64,000 nt of DNA from Rhizobium oryzicola. GTDB lineage: Bacteria > Pseudomonadota > Alphaproteobacteria > Rhizobiales > Rhizobiaceae. Both the position numbers and the translations under genes were made by a program. The notes under the pieces are model-generated. The model was not told where the DNA came from and did not search any database. It saw only the letters and a program-made list of their open reading frames with translations. The stretch is from positions 1 to 64,000 of the forward strand of contig NZ_JAUKWQ010000004.1 of NCBI RefSeq assembly GCF_030504645.1, read 5' to 3'. How positions within the stretch are numbered: position 1 is the first letter of the stretch; the number at the start of each line of letters is the position of its first letter. Shown here one piece after another: positions 42,342 to 49,601 of the stretch.

Positions 42342-43520
42342 TTATCGACCGGCTTTCGTTGCCACCTCGATTGCCGATGCGAGATCGCTCCAGAGCACCT
42401 CTGTGCCCTCCAACCCGACATGGAGGCGTACGGAACGCTCGCTGATACCAAATGTGTGGGCGGAATTCGGCTGGGCCTTCTGCTCCAGGACCACCTCGCC
42501 CGGCACGATGAGGCTTTCATGCCCACCCCAGGACACGCCAAGCTTGAAAAGCTTCAGGTGATTGGCGAATGCACGAACATCCACACCTTGCTTGAAGATG
42601 AAGGAAAACAGGCCCGACGTACCCTTCAATCCAGGCGGCAGACGGTTCGCCAAGCCAGGATGACAAACAGTTTCCACAACATCCAACGCCTGCAGTCGCG
42701 CCGCGATCTGCATGGCAGAGCTCTCATGGGCCTTCATGCGGATAGGAAGCGTACGCAGCCCGCGGATCAGCAGCCAGGCGTCAAAGGGGGACATCTTGCC
42801 GCCAAGGTAAGGATAGGCTTCCGCTCGCAGTCGGTCGATCAAGAGCTTGGAGCCTGCCACCACACCTGAAACGACATCACTATGCCCGCCCAAATATTTG
42901 GAAGCTGAATGAAGCACGAGGTCCACTCCCAAAGCTAGCGGGTTCTGGAAAATCGGGCTTGCCCAGGAATTGTCGATGATCGAAATGGCACCATGCCGAC
43001 GGGCAATCTGCGCCAAAGCGCCGACATCATGCGCTTCCATCACCCAGCTGGTCGGGCTTTCCATGTAAAAAAGTTTTGCACCGGCCATTGCCTTGTCGAT
43101 TGCCGCCTCGTCCCGACCATCGACATAGGTGACTTCAATCTTCAACCGTTTCAGCAGTGTGCCGAAGAGCCGAAAGGCATCGGGATAGACGTGGCGGACA
43201 GCCACAATGCGGTCACCGGGTTCTACGAAGGATAGGACCGAAGCGGAAATCGCCGCCATGCCGCTTGCAAAGCCCAGCGCATCTTCAGCGCCCTCAAGCT
43301 TGGCCAGCATTTCCTCGAACAGGCGGACCGTCGGATTTAGGCCCCGCGTATAGACGGGGCGCGCCTTCTCCCCTCGATACGTGGAAACCATCTCTTCATA
43401 GCTTGAGAATGTAAACAGCGAAGTTTGGACGATCGGCGGCACAACCGCCTCAAATGCGTGAGGCTCGTCATGGGCGACGATGAGGGATGCAAGCTCGAAG
43501 TGCTCGAAGCCATGACTCAT
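42342..43520 (-). CDS. Cys/Met-metabolism PLP enzyme (cystathionine beta-lyase-like)
   Basis: The 392-residue PLP-dependent enzyme belongs to the gamma-family of Cys/Met metabolism. The cofactor lysine is Lys208 in LHSASKYLGGHSD. YTRGLNPT at 57-64, FASGMAAISA and IIDNSWASP are conserved features. Beta-lyase, gamma-lyase and synthase members look alike by eye. The ATG overlaps the GntR stop by four bases. Placement at the head of an importer operon suggests C-S (or C-X) bond cleavage of the imported compound, which is inference. Confidence 0.88.
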   Translation of the reverse strand: MSHGFEHFELASLIVAHDEPHAFEAVVPPIVQTSLFTFSSYEEMVSTYRGEKARPVYTRGLNPTVRLFEEMLAKLEGAEDALGFASGMAAISASVLSFVEPGDRIVAVRHVYPDAFRLFGTLLKRLKIEVTYVDGRDEAAIDKAMAGAKLFYMESPTSWVMEAHDVGALAQIARRHGAISIIDNSWASPIFQNPLALGVDLVLHSASKYLGGHSDVVSGVVAGSKLLIDRLRAEAYPYLGGKMSPFDAWLLIRGLRTLPIRMKAHESSAMQIAARLQALDVVETVCHPGLANRLPPGLKGTSGLFSFIFKQGVDVRAFANHLKLFKLGVSWGGHESLIVPGEVVLEQKAQPNSAHTFGISERSVRLHVGLEGTEVLWSDLASAIEVATKAGR

Positions 43521-44239
43521 TGCGACATTTCCTTGATATCTTCCTCGACAACCGCCAGGATTTTGAGAGTTTCTTCCCGCGCCTTCTCTGCATCTCCAGC
43601 CACGATCGCGTTGAAGAGCGTACGGTGGTATGGGAATGAGCGGGCGGCGAAATCCGGGCGGTCAAACGGCTTCGACCAAAAGCGTTCGAAACCCTCGCGC
43701 ATCTGCTCCAGCAACTGCCGAAACAGCGAGTTGTGGGTTGCATCGTATATGGAGAGATGAAAGGCGAGGTCGGCCTTGCCAGATGTTCCTTCGGCGAGGT
43801 GAACGCGCTCCATCTCTTCGAGCCTTGCCCCCATGATCGCAATATCGCGCTGCGTACGGCGGCGGGCAGCCGCCATGGAAGCTTCCACTTCGATCCCGCG
43901 GCGCACTTCCAATGTCATGAGCAACGCATCACGCAGACTCTGTGCATCAATTGAAATTGGCATATGCACCGTAGCGCCGGATATGGGCTTGAGCAGATAG
44001 GTGCCGCTACCCTTGCGGCTTTCGATAACGCCGAGAGCCTGGAATTTGCGAAGGACCTCGCGGATGGTCGATCGGCCAACGTTGAGAGCGGCCATCAATT
44101 CTCGTTCGGTCGGAAGGCGCTCACCCGGAGCCAAGCCAGCCCGCTCAACGAAATCTGCCAGCACCTTCTCGACCTGCACAACTCGGTCGATAGGAGGCAG
44201 TGGCATGATCGCAGTATCTGGCCCGGACTTCTCGTTCAA
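43517..44239 (-). CDS. GntR-family (FadR subfamily) regulator
   Basis: The 240-residue protein has an N-terminal winged helix (LPTERELMAALNVGRSTIREVLRKFQALG) and a C-terminal all-helical FCD ligand domain with the metal-binding-type pattern Asp...HLSIYDATHN...H. The reading starts at a TTG (44239) preceded by AAAGGCG; an ATG at 44206 lacks a ribosome-binding site. As first gene of the operon, it is probably an autoregulator responding to the imported substrate or its product. Confidence 0.85.
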   Translation of the reverse strand: MNEKSGPDTAIMPLPPIDRVVQVEKVLADFVERAGLAPGERLPTERELMAALNVGRSTIREVLRKFQALGVIESRKGSGTYLLKPISGATVHMPISIDAQSLRDALLMTLEVRRGIEVEASMAAARRRTQRDIAIMGARLEEMERVHLAEGTSGKADLAFHLSIYDATHNSLFRQLLEQMREGFERFWSKPFDRPDFAARSFPYHRTLFNAIVAGDAEKAREETLKILAVVEEDIKEMSQ

Positions 44240-44259
44240 AATATGCCACGCCTTTAAAT

Positions 44260-44270
44260 TGGTCTGACAT
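44260..44270. promoter_or_regulatory. Possible GntR/FadR-type site
   Basis: TGGTCTGACAT nearly fits the TNGTNNNACNA pattern known for FadR-type regulators, missing only the last base. It is 21 bp upstream of the GntR start. Weak evidence. Confidence 0.3.
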
Positions 44271-44572
44271 CTTACCTATGCATTCTTTATTTCGGATTGC
44301 AAGACAGGAAAACAACGCTTGAACAAGCAAACGCGCCTATGGAGGCCCGAGGACAGAGCCTGCTCCGAAAATGGGAAAGGTTGGCAACGTTCCACGTCGC
44401 TACTCATCGTCGAACAATAAGCGGTTGATTTGGCGAGGGTTGCGGGAAGCAGAGACAGACTCAATGCCGGAGGTCACACGGGTCTGCGCACGAGGGGGCC
44501 ATCGGCAGCACGTGTCAAACGTTGACGGGACTAGTCGCAGATATGCGCTTTACGAAGTGAAGTTCCGGTTTA
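44271..44572. other. Gene-free stretch
   Basis: About 300 bp between the GntR gene upstream region and the agmatinase relic. No supported gene, RNA or repeat is seen. It should hold the GntR operon promoter. Confidence 0.45.
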
Positions 44573-44809
44573 TTACCGCGGCTTGGAGGATTTACCCGCT
44601 CTTGCCCTTTCAGCGAGATAGAACCGAGGTGCCATCGAAGGGTCGGTCGAATCGATGTCGAAGGTGAGATAGGCCGGAGGGCCGCCGCAGATATCCTTCA
44701 CTTCTGCGGTCACCGATTGCGGACCTCGGTCAATAAATCCCTCCATGTAGATGATGCGGACACCTTGGGATTTTGCCACTCATGCTCGCCACGGCGTCCC
44801 CAATATCTA
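44573..44809 (-). pseudogene. Agmatinase/ureohydrolase fragment, frameshifted
   Basis: On the minus strand a frame from 44779 reads AKSQGVRIIYMEGFIDRGPQ and continues to a segment with YLTFDID and TDPSMAP. This corresponds to the central agmatinase region, where the usual form is YLSFDIDxxDPAFAPGTG, including metal-ligand Asp residues. Just before it, in the next frame, GRRGEHEW matches the preceding part, and one missing base in the W-A junction explains the shift. The glycine-rich segment after AP is lost, and both ends of the gene are missing. It abuts the dioxygenase small-subunit gene, so a rearrangement probably destroyed it. Confidence 0.7.
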
Positions 44810-45172
44810 AAGCGCCACCGAGGGATATTCCCGACCGAGCCAGTGGGAGAGTTTGCGACCGAATTCGAGTTGAAATGCCAACGGTCCGGAACGGGCTGTG
44901 TATTCCTCTTCAAAGACCGCAATGAACAAGGTCAGGTTGAGAAAGAAATGCGCGCCCATTTCGAAGAGAGCAACATAGTCTTGGTTGATCAGGGCCTCGC
45001 GCTCTTCCGGCGTAAAACTATTGACCGTCGAGATCTCGACCGACGTCATCGTCGGCCCAATGGACTGTTCCCAGGTTTCCACCATGGCGCGCGGACTTGT
45101 CCTGTAGCGCTCAAGAAGTTCCGGATCGCGGTCGATCTGGTAAAGAAACTTGTTCACCCAATATTTGCTCAT
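44807..45172 (-). CDS. LigA-type small subunit of extradiol dioxygenase
   Basis: The 121-residue all-helical protein resembles the alpha (LigA-like) subunit of protocatechuate 4,5-dioxygenase, which packs on and covers the active site of the LigB-type subunit. Segments like RDPELLERYRTSP and LTPEE-type FTPEEREALINQDYVALFEMGAH are typical. The ATG overlaps the LigB stop (TGATG). The gene order LigB-LigA is the reverse of the Sphingobium ligAB order. It ends beside an agmatinase relic. Confidence 0.8.
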   Translation of the reverse strand: MSKYWVNKFLYQIDRDPELLERYRTSPRAMVETWEQSIGPTMTSVEISTVNSFTPEEREALINQDYVALFEMGAHFFLNLTLFIAVFEEEYTARSGPLAFQLEFGRKLSHWLGREYPSVAL

Positions 45173-46068
45173 CAGACAGTCTCCTCTACCCTGGCATTTG
45201 CCACCCTTGCCGGCTTCTCGCCGTCCGGATACCATGTGAAATAGGCTTCCATTGTGTGGTAAAGATCGAGCGTGTCGGCATAGTCGGCCTTTACCGGCCC
45301 AGCCACTCCCATCATCAGGATCATGTTGAGGAACCCCTGTGTGGCATTGCCCGACTGCACCATGCTTTCCAGGGTAACGTTCTCGAAGATCGCCTCGATA
45401 TCGCCATTGGCAAGCCACGCGACGGCCTTGCGATCAAATTCAGGATCGGGGCCGGAGGGACCGAATTGGCGCGGGCCGCCAAGCTCCAGCGAGAGATGGC
45501 CCGTGCCGATGGCAGCCACACGCTTGTCCGAGGGCCATGCCTCAAGGACCTTTCGGATGGCGCGGCCGAGGTTCCAGAACCGTTTCACCGAAGCGAGCGG
45601 TGGGACAAAGATGTTGGTGTAAATCGGCACCACCGGAAGGTCGGCGTCGGGTCGCACGGTAATGATCGGGCAGATGATTGAATGATCGATCTTCAGTTCG
45701 TGACTGACGGCGAAGTCGAATCCCTCCTCCATGAGCCCCTCATGCATGAAGCGGGAAAAATCTTCATGCCCCTCCAACACATATTTCGGAATGCCAAACT
45801 CCCGCTCCTCGTTATAAAAGGTCGCGTCGTAGCGCGGCGCCTTGCCGATGAGGAAGGTTGGGTAATTATCAAGGAAGAACTGATGGAAATGGTCGGAACC
45901 GACCATGACCAGAATGTCCGGCTTCGCCGCCGTCAGAGTCTCGCGATAAGCCTCGACCTTACGCTTCCATTCCGCAGCCTGCGGGATCTGTTTTTCCTTC
46001 GGCGCAGTGGTCGCCTTTAGATAAAACGGATGATGGGTCGACGCCAGTGTAGCCACCAGTTTTGCCAT
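45172..46068 (-). CDS. LigB-type catalytic subunit, class III extradiol ring-cleavage dioxygenase
   Basis: The 298-residue Fe(II)-dependent enzyme cleaves a catechol-type ring next to the hydroxyls. STHHPF places His12 as in LigB; VGSDHFHQFF near residue 60 and a later DHSIICPI fit the second metal His and active-site base region, and TGHLSLELGGPRQFG the third. The ATG at 46068 has GGAGGAGG before it; longer in-frame readings are rejected. Together with the LigA-like protein it should cleave protocatechuate, gallate or a related diol. Substrate is not determinable by eye. Confidence 0.87.
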   Translation of the reverse strand: MAKLVATLASTHHPFYLKATTAPKEKQIPQAAEWKRKVEAYRETLTAAKPDILVMVGSDHFHQFFLDNYPTFLIGKAPRYDATFYNEEREFGIPKYVLEGHEDFSRFMHEGLMEEGFDFAVSHELKIDHSIICPIITVRPDADLPVVPIYTNIFVPPLASVKRFWNLGRAIRKVLEAWPSDKRVAAIGTGHLSLELGGPRQFGPSGPDPEFDRKAVAWLANGDIEAIFENVTLESMVQSGNATQGFLNMILMMGVAGPVKADYADTLDLYHTMEAYFTWYPDGEKPARVANARVEETV

Positions 46069-46118
46069 ATTTCCTCCTCCCTGCCCGGCCCTCCGCCGGA
46101 GAAATACGAACTTGAATT

Positions 46119-47327
46119 CTATGCGAGTGGGTACGCAAGCCTTTGCTGATCGCCGGCCTCCAAGTCCTGTTGCGCCAGCGGCCACGCGCCTGGTCTTGTA
46201 CGAAGCAGGCTGCGGATTGTTTCGCCGTCTTCATCGATGCGGGGCGCAGCCTTGACCTCATTCTGGCATTCGCCGTCGAAGCGATGCGGAGGGCGCACGG
46301 AGAATTCGGCGCCCTCGCGACGTGCCGTCACCGGCACGATCATGCCGAGATGCTTTGCCTGCGGGTCTTCCACGACGTCCGGGATGGTGTTGACTGGTGC
46401 GAGGGGTACGTCGAAGCCGGCAAAGCGCTCCAACCACTCCGCCCGGTCGCGACTGCGAAAGACGATTGCGAGTTCGCGACGCAGTTCCTCATAATTGTCA
46501 ATGCGCTTGGTCCGAATGTCGAACCGCGGGTCACTGGCGAGATGGCGGCAACCGGCCGCCTCCACCAACGCGTCCCAAAATTTATCGAGCGAAGACAGAT
46601 GGAAGGCAACGAGCTTGCCGTCGCGGCACGGCACCATGAAGGCCTGGGCCAAACGCGGCCGATCGCTGGAAACAGGAACCTCGCCAAGAGCAAAATAGCC
46701 CATGAACGGCTCGACGGCAAAATGCATCATGGCCTCCAGCATGGAGATTTCCACGAACCTACCCTTGCCGGTGCGCGCCTTTTCCACCAGTGCTGCGGCA
46801 ATCCCGAGGGAGGCGTACAGGCCGGTGATCGCATCGGCCAGTGCTGGCCCCATGAAACGTGGGTCCTGCGGGTCGATGATAACACTCAGAAAGCCCGATA
46901 CCGCCTGGGCAACAGAATCATAGACCGGTCGGTGCGAATACGGTCCGTCTGGTCCGAAACCGCTGATCGAGCAATAGATCAGGCCAGGATTGATCTGTTT
47001 GAGCGTATCGTACTCTGCACCGATGCGCGACGCCACGCCCGGCCTGAAGTTCTGGATATAGACGTCTGCATTGCGGATCAGGTCATAGAAGACCTCGCGG
47101 TCTTCATCGCGCTTCAGGTCCAATCCGATGGCCCGCTTGTTGCGGTTATAGGCCTGGAAGTGGGCGCTGTAATAGCCGCTCTTGAAGCTGCGATACGGAT
47201 CGCCATTGCCCGCGCTTTCAACCTTGATAACGTCGGCACCAAGATCGGCCAGCATCATGCTGCAGCAGGGACCAGTGATGAAGGTACCTTGCTCGACTAT
47301 GCGAACATCGTTCAGGATTTTCGGCAT
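46119..47327 (-). CDS. Class III CoA-transferase (CaiB/BaiF family)
   Basis: The 402-residue protein has the family opening VRIVEQGTFITGPCCSMMLADLGADVIKVE-like pattern and the catalytic Asp in GPALADAITG (about residue 155). Members move CoA between carboxylic acids, for example succinyl-CoA:citramalate or itaconate. ATG at 47327 follows GAGGAGGG; a TTG 15 bases earlier is less likely. It lies between the citryl-CoA-lyase-like gene (11-bp gap) and the dioxygenase genes, so it probably activates a tricarboxylate or hydroxy-dicarboxylate derived from ring cleavage. Confidence 0.9.
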   Translation of the reverse strand: MPKILNDVRIVEQGTFITGPCCSMMLADLGADVIKVESAGNGDPYRSFKSGYYSAHFQAYNRNKRAIGLDLKRDEDREVFYDLIRNADVYIQNFRPGVASRIGAEYDTLKQINPGLIYCSISGFGPDGPYSHRPVYDSVAQAVSGFLSVIIDPQDPRFMGPALADAITGLYASLGIAAALVEKARTGKGRFVEISMLEAMMHFAVEPFMGYFALGEVPVSSDRPRLAQAFMVPCRDGKLVAFHLSSLDKFWDALVEAAGCRHLASDPRFDIRTKRIDNYEELRRELAIVFRSRDRAEWLERFAGFDVPLAPVNTIPDVVEDPQAKHLGMIVPVTARREGAEFSVRPPHRFDGECQNEVKAAPRIDEDGETIRSLLRTRPGAWPLAQQDLEAGDQQRLAYPLA

Positions 47328-47338
47328 TTCGGCCCTCC

Positions 47339-48151
47339 TCAATTCTCGTTGGCGACGAAGCCGTCCGGAGCCGGACCGTCATACTCGATGGCTGCAGCCG
47401 CGGCATGCGACATAATGAACCCGATCGGACGGGTCTGTTCCTCGAGCAGATGCCCGATAAGACCTGCCGTTCGCGCCAGCAGCGGAACGCCCTTGAGGGC
47501 CAGAAGCGGATAGCCGGCATCCAGAAGGACGCAGGGAATAGCGCTCGACACGTTCATCATCAGCGCCTTGCCGACGATGTCGGGAAGAACAGCCTCGACA
47601 GCTTTGGCAACCTGACAATAAGTGCCGGAAACCTCCGTATCCTCAGCAAGCGCCAGGAGTCGTTCGGCACGAGGGTCGCGCCCCTTGTGCAGGGGATGGC
47701 CATAACCGGGAATGGCACGCCGCTCTGCCCGGTAGGCTCGGACAACGAATTCCGCAGCATCAGTCAGAGAAGCGGACTTCTCCTCACTTTCCACGACGAT
47801 CTCATGAAAGAAACGACCGGCGGCTTCGGAAGCGCCGAGAATGACCGAGCCGCAACCCAAAAGCCCCGCAGCGACCGCGCCCTGTATAGCCTCCGGCGAT
47901 GCCGCAAGCGTCATCCGCGCGGCCTGCACCGACGGTACGAGACCATGCTCGGCGATGGCGACCAAGGTCGCATCCAGGATACGCCGCTGCTTTGCATCGG
48001 GAAGGGAACCGGCAATCAGCAACCAGGTATATTCCGTGAACGAAACCGAGCCGATGAGACCATCCACCAGATCGTGCCCGCGCACGATGATCGTTTCCGG
48101 GTTCGATGTGCATATCGATTGATAGGGGGCCGATTGCTTGCCGATCTTCAT
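47339..48151 (-). CDS. Citrate synthase-family protein, citryl-CoA-lyase-like
   Basis: The 270-residue protein corresponds to the compact citrate synthase/citryl-CoA lyase subgroup, much shorter than true citrate synthase (about 430). The active-site His152 lies in IPGYGHPLHKGRDPRAERL. Members of this subgroup cleave citryl-CoA-type thioesters to acetyl-CoA and a keto acid, or catalyse the reverse. Paired with a class III CoA-transferase immediately downstream, it suggests CoA activation followed by C-C cleavage. It is the first gene of the operon and has an IclR-type operator 138 bp upstream. Confidence 0.85.
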   Translation of the reverse strand: MKIGKQSAPYQSICTSNPETIIVRGHDLVDGLIGSVSFTEYTWLLIAGSLPDAKQRRILDATLVAIAEHGLVPSVQAARMTLAASPEAIQGAVAAGLLGCGSVILGASEAAGRFFHEIVVESEEKSASLTDAAEFVVRAYRAERRAIPGYGHPLHKGRDPRAERLLALAEDTEVSGTYCQVAKAVEAVLPDIVGKALMMNVSSAIPCVLLDAGYPLLALKGVPLLARTAGLIGHLLEEQTRPIGFIMSHAAAAAIEYDGPAPDGFVANEN

Positions 48152-48288
48152 GCTGCATCCTCAAGATAGATGAGGCCGCATCGCGGATCGCGCGCCAGAG
48201 GAGGATGCTGGGTGTTCCCCGCCCGCCCTCAAACGCTTCGCGGCACCAAAAACTGGCACGATCCGCGCTACATCCTCCCACTTCAATT

Positions 48289-48303
48289 ATTCGCTTGGCG
48301 AAT
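48289..48303. promoter_or_regulatory. IclR-type operator candidate A
   Basis: ATTCGC-TTG-GCGAAT is a perfect 15-bp palindrome with 6-bp arms. It matches the repeats at 49294 and 53166. It lies upstream of the CoA-lyase/CoA-transferase/dioxygenase operon. Confidence 0.75.
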
Positions 48304-48394
48304 TTATATTCTTATATTGAATTGTTACGCGTTGAGATGTCAAGTCCGGTTGCGGCAAAACTGAACGTGGAGATCTGAATACCGATCACATCGG

Positions 48395-49210
48395 CTATTT
48401 TAGCGTTCCAATCGCGGGGGTCAGCGAGTGCAGAAGCGCAGGCATGCGGCTGAAAAGCTGGGAAATCCGATTTGCGGCAAGCCTCAATTCGGGCAGCCGC
48501 TGTTGCAGAAGCTCTTCAGAAGTCAGGCGCGGTGTATAGCCGGAACTGTTGATGGCACAGACGGTCCGCCCCGTGGCATCCTTCACCGGTACAGCAATCG
48601 CCGTAATGCCGTAATCCAATTGGTCGACGGTGATGGAATAGCCCTTTACCCGGACATCGGCGAGAATGTCTCGAAGGTCGGCCTCCTCGGTGACAGTATA
48701 GTCCGTCAATTTGACAGGGTTGAAATCCATGAAATAGCCATTGGCATCATCCGGCGGTAGCGACGCGAGGAGAACTCTGCCCATGGAGGTTGCGAAGGCG
48801 GGATAAGTCACGCCCAGACTCGCCGTCCGGCGCACGCCGCGACTTTCGGATATATGCGCGACATAGAGCACATTCATTCCGTCCAAAACTGCCATGTTGG
48901 CTGCATCGCCAAACAATGACGTCAAGCGCTGGAGCTCCGGCATGACCGCTTCCTCGACGCCAAACGCGTTCAAATAAGATGAGCCAAGGGAGAGAATGCG
49001 GGGAGCGAGCAGGAAATGTTTGTTGTGCCGCCGAATGAAGCCGAGAGCCTCTAATGTCAGAACATTGCGGCGAACGGTGGCGATCGGCATGTCCAGCTTT
49101 CGCGAGAGATCCGCGAGTGTCATTTCCGGATCGGCGGCGTCGAAGGCCTCAAGAACCGAAATACCCCGGGCCAGAGCCTCCACGAATTCCGGCGAACTGC
49201 GATCTATCAT
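48395..49210 (-). CDS. IclR-family transcriptional regulator (PcaR/PobR-like)
   Basis: The 271-residue protein has an N-terminal winged helix (MTLADLSRKLDMPIATVRRNVLTLEALGFI) and a C-terminal IclR effector domain with RGVRRTASLGVTYPAFATSMGRVLLA and CAINSSGYTPR. This type controls aromatic-acid catabolism in alphaproteobacteria and others. It lies inside the catabolic cluster and is preceded by a copy of the shared palindrome, suggesting autoregulation. It is a strong candidate for the protein that binds all three palindromes. Confidence 0.9.
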   Translation of the reverse strand: MIDRSSPEFVEALARGISVLEAFDAADPEMTLADLSRKLDMPIATVRRNVLTLEALGFIRRHNKHFLLAPRILSLGSSYLNAFGVEEAVMPELQRLTSLFGDAANMAVLDGMNVLYVAHISESRGVRRTASLGVTYPAFATSMGRVLLASLPPDDANGYFMDFNPVKLTDYTVTEEADLRDILADVRVKGYSITVDQLDYGITAIAVPVKDATGRTVCAINSSGYTPRLTSEELLQQRLPELRLAANRISQLFSRMPALLHSLTPAIGTLK

Positions 49211-49293
49211 TGCAACCGACTCCTCATCTCCTTTGGGTTCGCATAATGAATTGACACGGACAAGGTCACAACACGCCTCGCTAAGAAGTTTAT

Positions 49294-49308
49294 GTTTGCC
49301 TAGCGAAT
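49294..49308. promoter_or_regulatory. IclR-type operator candidate B
   Basis: On the minus strand ATTCGCTAGGCAAAC, with 13 of 15 positions as in the palindrome at 48289. It lies 84 bp upstream of the iclR start. A weaker half-site, GTTCGC followed by GAAT, is at 49237-49251. Confidence 0.65.
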
Positions 49309-49601
49309 TTGAAACTGAGGGAGAGCGGTGACTAAACAGGGCGATCGGACCTCCAGCTTACAACACCAACGACCTTTCCAGGTGGCAGTCTCGATCACTC
49401 TCCACAATTTGACAGATGGAGACAAACGGCCGCAGTGGACCAGTCCTCCGATCCTTCTCGCTGCATGCTTGCTAAACGCAAGACGGATCCGCTCGCGCTG
49501 CAGGTCGTATTAAGGATCTGCAGATTAAGTCAGTTGGCAGGCCTCGGATCGCATAACGAACGTCAATTTTGGCGTCGTCCCTCCCGAATTGCCTCAATGG
49601 G
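49309..49601. other. Gene-free stretch between iclR upstream region and hydroxylase end
   Basis: About 290 bp. No supported gene, repeat or RNA seen. Short open frames here have no recognisable protein. Confidence 0.45.

Noticed and set aside
46143..47513. Plus-strand frame of 456 codons opposite the CoA-transferase
   Set aside because: Antisense shadow; the transferase has its catalytic Asp and family opening.
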